64,000 bases of DNA from Streptomyces stelliscabiei (GTDB lineage: Bacteria > Actinomycetota > Actinomycetes > Streptomycetales > Streptomycetaceae), in NCBI RefSeq assembly GCF_014873495.1, contig NZ_JADBGF010000001.1, forward strand, positions 9,238,001-9,302,000. The letters run 5' to 3'. The translations under genes and the position numbers were made by a program. The stretch's first letter is position 1. Each line of letters begins with the position of its first letter. The notes under the pieces are model-generated. The model worked only from the letters and a program-made list of their open reading frames with translations, ran no database searches and was not told where the DNA came from. Positions 46,117-54,731 of the stretch are shown here, one piece after another.

Positions 46117-46560
46117 TCACGGTGCTGAAGTACTGGCTGCGGAACAGGGGGGACACAGGCCCCAGTAGATGACCTCGGCCTCGTCGATCGCGAAGCCGCG
46201 GTCGTCGGAGGCGGTCAGGCACGGGGCGTGCCCGACCGCGCAGTCGACGTCGACCACGGCACCGCAACTGCGGCACACGAGGTGGTGGTGGTTGTCCCCG
46301 ACACGGCCCTCGTACAGGGCGGGGCTGCCGGGTGGTTCGAGGCGGCGCACGAGCCCCGCGCCGGCCAGTGCGTTGAGCGCTTCGTACACGGCCTGGAGCG
46401 ATATGTGGCCCACACGGTCGCGCACCCCTGCGGCGATCGCTTCGACGCCGAGGTGGTCGCCGTCCCGGACGGTCTCCAGCAGCGCCACGCGCGCGGCCGT
46501 CACCCGCAGGCCGGCACCGCGCAGTTCCACGGCGGTGTTCGGAGGCTGGGATGCGGTCAT
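46117..46560 (-). CDS. furA: Fur-family peroxide/iron regulator (FurA/CatR-like)
   Basis: Metal-dependent repressor (147 aa). The winged helix is LRGAGLRVTAARVALLETV and HISLQAVYEALNALAGAGLVRR. The metal and sensing region has NHHHLVCRSCGAVVDVDC, and a second Cys pair is near the end (YWGLCPPCS), giving a structural Cys4 zinc site. ATG 46560 is preferred over an upstream TTG. It leads the fur-katG operon and probably represses it until oxidised. An 8-bp inverted repeat (46577-46584, 46615-46622) in the promoter region is a candidate operator. Confidence 0.9.
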   Translation of the reverse strand: MTASQPPNTAVELRGAGLRVTAARVALLETVRDGDHLGVEAIAAGVRDRVGHISLQAVYEALNALAGAGLVRRLEPPGSPALYEGRVGDNHHHLVCRSCGAVVDVDCAVGHAPCLTASDDRGFAIDEAEVIYWGLCPPCSAASTSAP

Positions 46561-46576
46561 GGGGACCAACCTACCC

Positions 46577-46622
46577 TCATAAACACGAAGAGTTCAAGAA
46601 AACGAATGACCCAAGTTTATGA
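46577..46622. promoter_or_regulatory. Inverted repeat in the fur-katG promoter region
   Basis: TCATAAAC (46577-46584) and GTTTATGA (46615-46622) are a perfect 8-bp inverted repeat 30 nt apart in a conspicuously AT-rich stretch, 17 nt upstream of the fur start. The spacing is too wide for a single dimer site, so it may be two half-operators or flank the promoter. It overlaps the end of the broken EamA gene. Confidence 0.5.
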
Positions 46623-46894
46623 TGCCGTTTCGGCCACCGTGCGTGACGGCCGGGGCCCGTCGGCCAAGGGTGAGCAGGACGACGGCCACGGCCGCGCCGA
46701 CGAGGCCGATCGCCTGCCGCGAGGTCACCCGTTCGTGGAGCGGGGTCAGGCCGAGGACCGTGGGGAGGGCCGGGTACAGGGAGGCGAGGACGACCGCCGC
46801 CGCCCGCCCCGCGACCACCGGCCACACCCCCGCTCACCGCACCGGCCTGCGCCAGCCCGAGACCCTGCACCGCCACACCGAGGCCGGCCAGCAT
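46594..46894 (-). pseudogene. EamA/DMT-family transporter, truncated and frameshifted
   Basis: Read leftward, frame one gives MLAGLGVAVQGLGLAQA, like an EamA helix, and after a one-base shift near 46830 the next frame gives RAAAVVLASLYPALPTVLGLTPLHERVTSRQAIGLVGAAVAVVLL, the last helices of a drug/metabolite transporter with the typical S-L-Y-P-x3-x-L motif. The first 200 or so residues are missing; the segment abuts the methyltransferase gene end. So this is a decayed 3' part. The shift could be a sequencing error in the C-run near 46830, but the missing N-terminus cannot be. Confidence 0.7.
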
Positions 46895-46951
46895 GTGCCA
46901 TAGGTGCTGTGGGCGCCGTGTTCCCGTGCCCTCGTCGCGGTGCCGCGCCCT

Positions 46952-47746
46952 TCAGGGCTTGCGGGCCACGCCGCCGAAACAGTCCACCTCCGACGGCTCG
47001 TCCGAGCCGCCCGGCCCGGACCGCCACCGGGCCACGGAGACCAGCCCGGGTGCCAGCGGCTCCAGCCCGTCGAAGAAACGGGTGAGCTGCTCGGGGGAGC
47101 GGTTGACCCGCGGGTTGTCGCTCGCCGCGTTCCAGTGCGCGACCATCGCGCGCATCGCCTCCGGCCGGTGGACCTCCGTGCTGTCGGCGAGCACGAGGTG
47201 GCTGCCGGAGGGCAGGGCGTCCAGGAGCCGGGCGACGATGCCGTACACGCTCTCGTCGGGCACATGGGCGGTGATCCCGAGCAGCACCAGGCCCACCGGG
47301 CGGGTGAGGTCCAGGGTGTCGGCCGCGCGCTCCAGGATGGTGTCCGGGTCGCGCAGGTCGGCGGCGACGAAGGCGGTGGCGCCCTCGGGGGTGCTCGTGA
47401 GCAGGGCGTGGGCATGGACGAGGACGGTGGGGTCGTGGTCGGCGTAGACGATCCGCGCGTCCGGTGCCGAGCGCTGGGCCACCTCGTGGGTGTTGTCCGC
47501 GGTGGGCAGCCCGGTGCCGATGTCGAGGAACTGGCGTAAGCCGGCCTCCTCGGTCAGGTGGGTGACCGCGCGGCGCAGGAACGCCCGCTGGGCGCGGGCG
47601 ATGTCGACGATCTGCGGGTTGACCGCGCGTATCTCGTCACCGACCTGCCGGTCGATCTCGTAGCAGTCCTTGCCGCCGAGCCAGTAGTTCCAGATCCGCG
47701 CCGAGTGCGGAACGCCGCTGTTGATCACCGGACGGTCAAGTGGCAT
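46952..47746 (-). CDS. S-adenosyl methyltransferase, DUF574 family
   Basis: Cytoplasmic SAM-dependent methyltransferase-like protein (264 aa) of the group abundant in Streptomyces. The start RPVINSGVPHSARIWNYWLGGKDCYEIDRQ is the family signature (SVPHSARIWNYWLGGKD-like). The SAM motif is FLDIGTGLPTADNTHEVAQ, with YADHDPTVLVHAHALL. The C-terminal part has NRSPEQLTRFFDGLEPLAPGLVSV. GGGGAG precedes the ATG at five to six nt. Members are numerous and their targets are mostly unknown; the neighbours give no hint. Confidence 0.9.
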   Translation of the reverse strand: MPLDRPVINSGVPHSARIWNYWLGGKDCYEIDRQVGDEIRAVNPQIVDIARAQRAFLRRAVTHLTEEAGLRQFLDIGTGLPTADNTHEVAQRSAPDARIVYADHDPTVLVHAHALLTSTPEGATAFVAADLRDPDTILERAADTLDLTRPVGLVLLGITAHVPDESVYGIVARLLDALPSGSHLVLADSTEVHRPEAMRAMVAHWNAASDNPRVNRSPEQLTRFFDGLEPLAPGLVSVARWRSGPGGSDEPSEVDCFGGVARKP

Positions 47747-47892
47747 GGATGCTCCCCGTGTTGGCGCCTGTAGCCGCCGACAACCTAGCAAGATCGCCAT
47801 GTACGTGACCGGTGGACAGCCATCGGAACGACCGCCCACCGTCGAGATCCGGCCGAACACTCCCTCGGACCCTCGGAAGGGCTCGGGTCGTC

Positions 47893-48546
47893 CTACTCCT
47901 CGCTCCCGGTCACCAGCACCACCTCCAGCGTGCGAGGACCGTGCACGCCCTCCACCCGGTCCAGCTCGATGTCACTGGTGGCGGACGGGCCGGAGATCCA
48001 GGTCAACGGGCGGGCCGGGTCGAGGCGTTCGAGGGCCTGCGGCACCGACGACACGACCTGTTCCGGTACGCGGACGACGCAGATGTGGTGGTCGGGCACC
48101 AGGGTGATCCGGCGGCGGCCCTGGTCGGGAGAGCCGTCCAGGACGATCGTGCCGGTCTCGGCGATGGCCAGAGCGCAGGCGGTGACGACGCTGTCGACCC
48201 GGTCCAGCTCGTCCGCGGTGCTCTCGCCGCGGTCGGGCACCCGCGTCACCCCGGTCGCCGCCAGCCAGGGAGCGGGCAGCCCCGGGGGGGTCAGCACCGA
48301 TGTCGAGCCGTGCTCGCGCAGCAGCCGGGCGAGGACTCCGGGAAGGCCGTCCGCGTCCGTCCGGTGCACGAGCGCCCGGTAGTCCGCCAGGTTCTCCGCC
48401 AGCAGCTCCACCGTCCGCCCGACGTCCAGCCCGCCGTGCTCCCGCAGATACCCCCGCTCGACCGCGCGCTCGTACGGCGTGTCGTCCCGGGGCACGTCGG
48501 CCAGCGCCCGTCGCACCCGGCCCAGGATCAGATCCCTGCTGCTCAC
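47893..48546 (-). CDS. lutC: Lactate utilization protein C (LUD domain)
   Basis: LUD-domain component (217 aa) of the LutABC L-lactate oxidation complex. Features: N-terminal SSRDLILGRVRRALADVP, then YRALVHRTDADGLPGVLARLL, VVTACALAIAETGTIVLDG, and HHICVVRVPEQVVSSVPQALERL near the end. It starts with GTG overlapping the lutB stop by four nt (GTGA). It is the last gene of lutABC. The operon stands beside the rhamnose genes, whose aldolase/dehydrogenase makes lactate. Confidence 0.92.
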   Translation of the reverse strand: MSSRDLILGRVRRALADVPRDDTPYERAVERGYLREHGGLDVGRTVELLAENLADYRALVHRTDADGLPGVLARLLREHGSTSVLTPPGLPAPWLAATGVTRVPDRGESTADELDRVDSVVTACALAIAETGTIVLDGSPDQGRRRITLVPDHHICVVRVPEQVVSSVPQALERLDPARPLTWISGPSATSDIELDRVEGVHGPRTLEVVLVTGSEE

Positions 48547-50021
48547 TTGCCCGCGTCCTTTCCGCCGTTCGTACGCTGCCACCAGTCCCGGAAGGGCTCC
48601 GGCGGCAGCGCGGGAAGATCGCGACTGGCGCTCCACGCCCTGCCGGGGCCCGGCAGGGTCCGGGGATGGAAGCGGCGGGTGCGCGACGCCAGCCGCTGCC
48701 CCGTGCGCAGCGCGCCGGGGTGGCTGAACGCCCAGCGGGCCGCGCGCATCGCCGCCCGCTCGGCGGCGTGCCCCTTCGCGGGCTTGAGCACGACCTTGTT
48801 CCCCCGTTCCGTCACGATGGCGCCCTGCGCGACGCGCTCCCGCAGATGCACCAGCACCTCCGGGATGTCGATGGCGACCGGGCACACCTCGTAGCAGGCA
48901 CCGCACAGCGAGGAGGCGTACGGCAGGGAGGCGTCGATCTCGCTGCGTGTGCCCCGGAGCTGGGGGCTGAGGATGGCGCCGATGGGGCCCGGGTAGACCG
49001 AGCCGTACGCGTGGCCGCCGGCCCGCTCGTAGACGGGACAGACGTTGAGGCAGGCCGAGCAGCGGATGCAGCGCAGGGCCTGGCGGCCGACCTCGTCGGC
49101 GAGCGTGTCGGTGCGGCCGTTGTCGACGAGGACCAGATGGAAGGTCCGCGGTCCGTCCTCGTCCGTCGTGCCGGTCCACGTGGAGGTGTACGGGTTCATG
49201 CGTTCGGCCGTCGAGGAGCGGGGGAGGGTCTGCAGGAACACCTCCAGGTCCTGCCAGGTCGGGACGATCTTCTCGATGCCGACGACGGAGATCAGCGTCT
49301 CGGGCAGGGTGAGGCACATCCGGCCGTTGCCCTCGGACTCCACGACCACCAGCGTGCCGGTCTCGGCGACCATGAAGTTGGCGCCGGAGACACCGACCTC
49401 GGCGCGCAGGAACTTCTCCCGCAGATGCAGCCGCGCGGCCTCCGCCAGCTCGGCCGGCGTGTCGGTGAGACCCTCCGGGGCCGGGCGGCCCCACTCGCTC
49501 ATCTCGCGCGCGAAGATGTCCCGGATCTCGCCCCGGTTGCGGTGGATCGCCGGGACGAGGATGTGCGAGGGCCGGTCCTTGCCCAGCTGCACGATGAGTT
49601 CGGCGAGATCGGTCTCGTAGGCGTGGATCCCCTCGGCTTCGAGGGCCTCGTTCAGCCCGATCTCCTGCGTGGCCATCGACTTGACCTTGACGACCTCGCT
49701 CCGGCCGGTCGCCTTGACGAGATACGTGACGATCCGGTTGGCCTCGTCCGCGTCGGCGGCCCAGTGGACCGTGCCGCCGGCCGCCGTGACCGACTCCTCC
49801 AGCTGTACCAGGTACCGGTCCAGATGACGGAGCGTGTGGTCCTTGATCTGCTTGCCGGCCTCGCGCAGCGCGGCCCAGTCGGACACCTCCGCGACCGCGG
49901 CGGCGCGTTTGGCGCGGATGGTGTGCGTGGCGTGGCGCAGATTGCCGCGCAGCGTCGTGTTGTGGACGGCTTCGTGCGCGGCCTTCGGGAAGGCCGGCAT
50001 ACCGACGAACGTCCCACTCAT
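48543..50021 (-). CDS. lutB: Lactate utilization protein B (LUD domain plus ferredoxin-like iron-sulfur domain)
   Basis: Iron-sulfur subunit (492 aa). The LUD domain runs through the first 300 residues (FMVAETGTLVVVESEGNGRMCLTLPE). Two cluster motifs follow: CIRCSACLNVCPVY and CGACYEVCPVAIDIP, each a CxxCxxCxxxCP set. The ATG overlaps the lutA stop (ATGA), and GAGGAG lies upstream. The complex oxidises L-lactate to pyruvate in place of a flavin lactate dehydrogenase. Confidence 0.94.
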   Translation of the reverse strand: MSGTFVGMPAFPKAAHEAVHNTTLRGNLRHATHTIRAKRAAAVAEVSDWAALREAGKQIKDHTLRHLDRYLVQLEESVTAAGGTVHWAADADEANRIVTYLVKATGRSEVVKVKSMATQEIGLNEALEAEGIHAYETDLAELIVQLGKDRPSHILVPAIHRNRGEIRDIFAREMSEWGRPAPEGLTDTPAELAEAARLHLREKFLRAEVGVSGANFMVAETGTLVVVESEGNGRMCLTLPETLISVVGIEKIVPTWQDLEVFLQTLPRSSTAERMNPYTSTWTGTTDEDGPRTFHLVLVDNGRTDTLADEVGRQALRCIRCSACLNVCPVYERAGGHAYGSVYPGPIGAILSPQLRGTRSEIDASLPYASSLCGACYEVCPVAIDIPEVLVHLRERVAQGAIVTERGNKVVLKPAKGHAAERAAMRAARWAFSHPGALRTGQRLASRTRRFHPRTLPGPGRAWSASRDLPALPPEPFRDWWQRTNGGKDAGK

Positions 50022-50773
50022 GCGAGAGGCTCCTCTTCCGTGCTCGCCAAAATCTCCGCGATGTGCACGGGCCGGACGGCCGTGCGCAGCCGGGTCATCG
50101 TGCCGCCGAGGTGCATGAGACAGGAGTTGTCGGCCGCGCACAGCACCTCGGCGCCCGTCGACTCGGCGTTGCGCACCTTGTCCGCGCCCATGGCCGCCGA
50201 GACGTCGGAGTTCTTCATGGCGAAGGTGCCGCCGAAGCCGCAGCACTCGTCCGCGCCGGGCAGCTCCGCCAGCTCCAGCCCCTTCACGGCCTGGAGCAGC
50301 CGCCGGGGCCGCTCACCGAGACCGAGGCTGCGCAGCCCGTGGCAGGTGGGGTGGTACGTCACCTTGTGCGGGTAGTACGCGCCGACGTCGGTCACCCCCA
50401 GCACGTCCACCAGGAACTTGGTCAGCTCGTACGTCTTCGGCACCACGGGAGCCAGGGTCCGCGCCAGGGTGTCCCCGCGCCCCTCCGCCCGCGCCCGCTC
50501 GCCCATCCGCGGATACAGCTCGCGCACCATCGCCCCGCAGGAGCCGGACGGTGTCACGATCGCCTCGTAGTCCCTGAATACATCGGAGAACTTCTGGGCC
50601 AGCGGCTCGGCCTCGTGGCGGTACCCGGTGTTGTAGTGGGCCTGTCCGCAGCAGGTCTGCCCGCTCGGGAAGTCGACGTCGACGCCCAGCCTGGTCAGCA
50701 GTTTCACCACGGCGCGGCCGGTGTCCGGATAGAGCGTGTCGTTGACACAGGTCAGGAACAGGGCGACACGCAT
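50018..50773 (-). CDS. lutA: Lactate utilization protein A (CCG-domain protein)
   Basis: Subunit of 251 aa with two cysteine-rich CCG domains: FPSGQTCCGQAHYNTGY and LPGADECCGFGGTFAMKN, each thought to bind an iron-sulfur or heterodisulfide-reductase-like cluster. ATG 50773 has AAGGAG five nt upstream; an ATG eight codons earlier lacks one. It is first in lutABC and 146 nt after rhaB on the same strand, with a hairpin in the gap, so lut is probably driven both by its own promoter and by read-through. Confidence 0.94.
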   Translation of the reverse strand: MRVALFLTCVNDTLYPDTGRAVVKLLTRLGVDVDFPSGQTCCGQAHYNTGYRHEAEPLAQKFSDVFRDYEAIVTPSGSCGAMVRELYPRMGERARAEGRGDTLARTLAPVVPKTYELTKFLVDVLGVTDVGAYYPHKVTYHPTCHGLRSLGLGERPRRLLQAVKGLELAELPGADECCGFGGTFAMKNSDVSAAMGADKVRNAESTGAEVLCAADNSCLMHLGGTMTRLRTAVRPVHIAEILASTEEEPLA

Positions 50774-50848
50774 CGCGGCTCCTTGGGGGTCGGTCATCGG
50801 ATGAGTGCAGAGTACGGCGTCAATACGCGCAGGGCGAGAGGCCCCCCG

Positions 50849-50890
50849 CACCGATCGGCGGACACGGGCGGATCCGTGGGCCGACCGGTG
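50849..50890 (-). terminator. Stem-loop between rhaB and lutA
   Basis: CACCGATCGGC pairs with GCCGACCGGTG (one mismatch), and an inner CACGG/CCGTG stem lies within the loop. It begins 29 nt after the rhaB stop and could terminate or attenuate rha transcripts before lutA. Confidence 0.55.
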
Positions 50891-50919
50891 CCGGGAACGA
50901 ACATGTGGGGCCGTCCGGC

Positions 50920-52380
50920 TCACCGTGCGGTGAGCCGGGCCTCCGCCGCGCGCCAGGCCGCCGGGTCGCCCTGCGGCTCGTAGCGCACCAGCGGCTGGGT
51001 GCGGGCGAGGAGGTGCCGCATCGAGGCCCGGTCGCCCACCAGACCGTGGGTGCGGGCCTGCACGAGGACGTTGCCCAGGGCCGCCGCCTCCGCCGGTCCC
51101 GCCACCACCGGCAGCCCGCAGGCGTCGGCGGTGAGCTGGCAGAGCAGGGCGTTGCGGGTGCCGCCGCCGACGATGTGGACGACGTCCACGGGGTGGTCGG
51201 CGAGCGCCTGCGCCTCGGTCACGGCCCGCCGGTGGGCGAGGGCCAGCGAGTCGAGGATGCAGCGGGTGATCTCGGCGGGCGTCCGCGGGACGGGCTGCCC
51301 CGACTCCCGGCACGCCTCGGCGATCCGCTCGGGCATCCGGCCGGGCGCGAGGAACGCCGCGTCACCGGCGTCCACGACCGACCGCAGCGCGGGCACGGTC
51401 GCGGCGGCCCGCAGCAGTTCGCCGAGGTCGGGGTCCCCCCACTCCCGTACGCACTCCTGGAGCAGCCACAGCCCCATGATGTTCCGCAGGTAGCGGACCG
51501 TGCCGTCGAGCCCCAGCTCATTGGTGAAGTTGGCCGCCCGGCTCGCCTCGGTCAGCACCGGGGCCCGAAGCTCCAGGCCGGCCAGCGACCAGGTGCCGGT
51601 GCAGATGTACGCGAACCGCTCCCCGGTCGCCGGGACGGCGGCCACCGCCGAGGCGGTGTCGTGCGACCCGACCGTCGTCACCGGGACCGGCCCGGTCAGC
51701 CCGGTCTCCTCCAGCACCCGCGCCCGCAGCAGCCCCGCCGGGTCCCCGGGCCGCCGCAGCGGCGCGAACAGCTTCAGGTCGACCCCGAGCCGCTCGGCCA
51801 CGTCGTGGGACCAGTCGCGCGTCCGGGGGTCGATCAGCTGGGTCGTCGAGGCATTGGTCAGCTCGGTGCCCAGCTCACCCGTCAGCCAGTACGTCAGCAG
51901 ATCCGGGATGAGCAACAACCGCTCGGCGTAGGCCAGTTGGGCGGAGGACCGGGCGGCGACCAGCTGGTAGAGGGTGTTGAAGGGGGCGTACTGCAGGCCG
52001 GTCGCCGCGTACAGCTCGGCGGCGGGCACGGTGGCCCACACCTTCTCCGCGACCCCCTCCGTACGGGCGTCCCGGTAGTGCACCGGGTTGCCCAGCAGCG
52101 CGCCGTCGGCGTCCAGCAGCCCGTAGTCGACGGCCCAGCTGTCGATGCCGACGGAGTCGACCTGCCCGGCCGCCCTCAGCCCGTCCAGGACCCCCGTGTA
52201 GAGCGCGAGGACGTCCCAGCGCAGGCCCTCGGGCGTACGCACCGGACGGTTGGGGAAGCGGTGGGCCTCGACCAGCTCCAGCGAGTCCCGCCCCGCGCGG
52301 CCGACCATCACCCGCCCGCTGGACGCGCCGAGGTCGACCGCCGCGTACGACTTCATGGACCCGCTCCCGTGCGCACTCAT
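50920..52380 (-). CDS. rhaB: L-rhamnulokinase
   Basis: FGGY-family sugar kinase (486 aa) phosphorylating L-rhamnulose at O1. N-terminal phosphate motif is AAVDLGASSGRVMVG; GIDSWAVDYGLLD and TVGSHDTASAVAAVPATG follow; the second ATP-domain motifs are ICTGTWSLAGLEL and HIVGGGTRNALLCQLTADACGLPV. ATG 52380 overlaps the aldolase stop by four nt (ATGA); a second ATG at 52356 with GGGAG upstream starts nearer the fold. It is the third gene of rhaI-aldolase-rhaB. Confidence 0.93.
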   Translation of the reverse strand: MSAHGSGSMKSYAAVDLGASSGRVMVGRAGRDSLELVEAHRFPNRPVRTPEGLRWDVLALYTGVLDGLRAAGQVDSVGIDSWAVDYGLLDADGALLGNPVHYRDARTEGVAEKVWATVPAAELYAATGLQYAPFNTLYQLVAARSSAQLAYAERLLLIPDLLTYWLTGELGTELTNASTTQLIDPRTRDWSHDVAERLGVDLKLFAPLRRPGDPAGLLRARVLEETGLTGPVPVTTVGSHDTASAVAAVPATGERFAYICTGTWSLAGLELRAPVLTEASRAANFTNELGLDGTVRYLRNIMGLWLLQECVREWGDPDLGELLRAAATVPALRSVVDAGDAAFLAPGRMPERIAEACRESGQPVPRTPAEITRCILDSLALAHRRAVTEAQALADHPVDVVHIVGGGTRNALLCQLTADACGLPVVAGPAEAAALGNVLVQARTHGLVGDRASMRHLLARTQPLVRYEPQGDPAAWRAAEARLTAR

Positions 52381-54416
52381 CGCAGGAAGGCGGCGGCCAC
52401 GCCGGCGTCGACCGGGACGTGCAGACCGGTGGTGTGCGTCAGCTCCCCGCCCGTCAGCGCGAACACCGCGTTCGCCACATGCTCGGGGAGCACCTCGCGC
52501 TTGAGGATGGTCCGCTGCGCGTAGAACTCGCCCAGCTTCTCCTCCTCGATCCCGTAGGTTGCCGCGCGCTGGGCGCCCCAGCCGGCCGCGAAGATCCCGG
52601 AGCCGCGCACCACACCGTCGGGGTTGACCCCGTTGACGCGGATGCCGTGCTCGCCCAGCTCGGCGGCCAGCAGCCGCACCTGGTGGGCCTGGTCGGCCTT
52701 GGTGGCGGAGTAGGCGATGTTGTTGGGCCCGGCGAAGACGGCGTTCTTCGAGGCGATGTAGACGATGTCGCCGCCCAGCCCCTGCGCGATCATCACGCGG
52801 GCCGCCTCCCGCGACACCAGGAAGGACCCGCGCGCCATGATGTCGTGCTGGAGGTCCCAGTCCCTCGCGGAGGTCTCCAGGAGCGGCTTGGAGATCGAGA
52901 TGCCCGCGTTGTTGACGACGAGGTCGACCCCGCCGAAGGCCAGCGCGGCGGCCTCGAAGGCCGCACCGATCTGCTCCTCGTCCGTCACGTCGACGGTCAC
53001 GGCGACGGCCTTGTCGGCCCCGCCCAGCTCCTCGGCCACGGCGGCGGCGTTCTCGCCGTTCAGATCGGCGACGACGACACAGGCACCCTCCGCGACCAGC
53101 CGGTGCGCGATCGCCTTGCCGATCCCGCTGCCCGCACCCGTCACGAGCGCCACCCGCGTCGCGAGGGGCTTCGGCCTCGGCATCCGCTGGAGCTTGGCCT
53201 CCTCCAGCGCCCAGTACTCGATGCGGAACTTCTCCGACTCCTCGATCGGCGCGTACGTCGACACCGCCTCGGCGCCCCGCATCACGTTGATCGCGTTGAC
53301 GTAGAACTCGCCGGCCACGCGCGCGGTCTGCTTGTCCTTGCCGAAGCTGAACATGCCCACGCCCGGGATCAGCACGATCGCCGGGTCGGCGCCGCGCATC
53401 GCGGGGGAGTCGGGCTCGGCGTGCCGCCGGTAGTAGGTGGCGTACTCGTCCCGGTACCCGGCGTGCAGTTCCTTCAGCCGGGCGATCGCTGAGTCGAGAT
53501 CGGCGGTCGGCGGGAGGTCCAGCACGAGCGGGCGGACCTTCGTGCGCAGGAAGTGGTCCGGGCACGAGGTGCCCAGGGCGGCGAGCCGCGGGTGTTCGGC
53601 GCTCGCCAGGAAGTCGAGGACGACGTCCGCGTCGGTGAAGTGCCCGACCTGCGGCCTGTCCTGCGAGGCGATGGCCCGGATGTGCGGTGCCAGGGCGGCG
53701 GCGCGCTCCCGGCGCTCCGCGGCGGCGAGCGCCGTGTAGCCCTCCAGGACGGGCCCGAACGGCTCGGCCTTGCCCCGCTCGGCGAGGAACCGCTCGGCGG
53801 TACGGATGATGTGCAGCGAGTTCTTCTCGCACTCCCCGGCGGTGTCGCCCCAGGCCGTGATCCCGTGCCCGCCCAGCACGCACCCGATCGCCCCCGGGTT
53901 CTCCCGCTTGACCGCCGCGATGTCCAGCCCGAGCTGGAAGCCCGGCCGGCGCCACGGCACCCACACCACACTGTCCCCGAAACACTCGGCCGTCAGCTTC
54001 TCCCCGTCGGCCGCGCAGGCGAGCGCGATCCCGGAGTCGGGGTGCAGATGGTCGACGTGGGCGGCGTCCACCAGCCCGTGCATGGCGGTGTCGATGGACG
54101 GCGCCGCCCCGCCCTTGCCGTGCAGGCAGTAGTCGAACGCGGCGACCATCTCGTCCTCGCGCTCCACCCCCGGGTACACGTCGACGAGGGCGCGCATCCG
54201 GTCCAGCCGCAGCACGGCCAGCCCCGCCTCGGTGAGCGTCCCGAGGTCACCGCCGGACCCCTTCACCCACATCAGCTCCACCTCGCCCCCGGTGACGGGA
54301 TCGGTGTCGCTCCCCTTGGCGGACGTGTTGCCGCCGGCGTAGTTGGTGTTCCGGGGATCGGCACCGAGCCGACGGGACCGGGCGAGCAGGGCTGCGGCTT
54401 CGGGATGGGTTGCCAT
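52377..54416 (-). CDS. rhaE: Bifunctional rhamnulose-1-phosphate aldolase / lactaldehyde dehydrogenase
   Basis: Fusion protein (679 aa). Residues 1-410 are a class II aldolase (AHVDHLHPDSGIALA with zinc His, CVLGGHGITAWGDTAGECEKNSL), splitting rhamnulose-1-phosphate into dihydroxyacetone phosphate and L-lactaldehyde. Residues about 415-679 are an SDR (RVALVTGAGSGIGKAIA, NNAGIS, IASKNAVFAGPNNIAYSATKA) expected to oxidise lactaldehyde to lactate. This matches the RhaEW-type enzyme of bacteria without RhaD. Lactate would then feed the neighbouring LutABC. The gene lies after repeat element B and is coupled to rhaB. Confidence 0.93.
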   Translation of the reverse strand: MATHPEAAALLARSRRLGADPRNTNYAGGNTSAKGSDTDPVTGGEVELMWVKGSGGDLGTLTEAGLAVLRLDRMRALVDVYPGVEREDEMVAAFDYCLHGKGGAAPSIDTAMHGLVDAAHVDHLHPDSGIALACAADGEKLTAECFGDSVVWVPWRRPGFQLGLDIAAVKRENPGAIGCVLGGHGITAWGDTAGECEKNSLHIIRTAERFLAERGKAEPFGPVLEGYTALAAAERRERAAALAPHIRAIASQDRPQVGHFTDADVVLDFLASAEHPRLAALGTSCPDHFLRTKVRPLVLDLPPTADLDSAIARLKELHAGYRDEYATYYRRHAEPDSPAMRGADPAIVLIPGVGMFSFGKDKQTARVAGEFYVNAINVMRGAEAVSTYAPIEESEKFRIEYWALEEAKLQRMPRPKPLATRVALVTGAGSGIGKAIAHRLVAEGACVVVADLNGENAAAVAEELGGADKAVAVTVDVTDEEQIGAAFEAAALAFGGVDLVVNNAGISISKPLLETSARDWDLQHDIMARGSFLVSREAARVMIAQGLGGDIVYIASKNAVFAGPNNIAYSATKADQAHQVRLLAAELGEHGIRVNGVNPDGVVRGSGIFAAGWGAQRAATYGIEEEKLGEFYAQRTILKREVLPEHVANAVFALTGGELTHTTGLHVPVDAGVAAAFLR

Positions 54417-54497
54417 GCGAGATCAATCCTTACGGTGAGACGGGTACGGGGTTCAGCTCGGGGGTCGGGGGTGCGTCGCCGGACGCGGGCCCGGTGG

Positions 54498-54673
54498 GGG
54501 TTCTCGCGCAGTTCCCCGCGCCTCTGAAAAGCAGGGCTGCGCCCCGTGCCTTTCAGGCCGCGGCCCCGTAGCCATTTCGGCCCGGGGGGCCGTTGCCATT
54601 CAGGCCCGGGGGGCCGTGGTCTTTCAGGCCCGCAGGGGCCTGGTCTTTCAGGGGCGCGGGGAACCGCGCGACC
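54498..54673. repeat. Composite intergenic element B, within the rha operon
   Basis: Arms 54498-54529 and 54646-54673 share the core TTCTCGCGC / GTTCCCCGCGC of element A and pair with a few mismatches. Between them lie four tandem 23-24 nt units in reverse orientation to those of element A. It sits in the 315-nt gap between rhaI and the aldolase gene, both read leftward, so a stem here would attenuate or process the operon message, unlike element A, which lies between convergent genes. The rest of the gap (54417-54497 and 54674-54731) shows nothing else. Confidence 0.8.
54548..54642. repeat. Four tandem 23-24 nt units inside element B
   Basis: Units start at 54548, 54571, 54595 and 54619. 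Each has CTTTCAGG- or CCATTCAGG-like sequence followed by CCC-GGGG-CC; for example unit 4 begins GTCTTTCAGGCCCGCAGG, the exact complement of the start of the units in element A. Each unit also has an internal GGCCC/GGGCC mini-hairpin. Confidence 0.75.
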
Positions 54674-54731
54674 AGCCACGAACCGGCCCGCGGCCCGCAA
54701 CGAACAAGAACAGGCAGACGGAACCCGGAGA

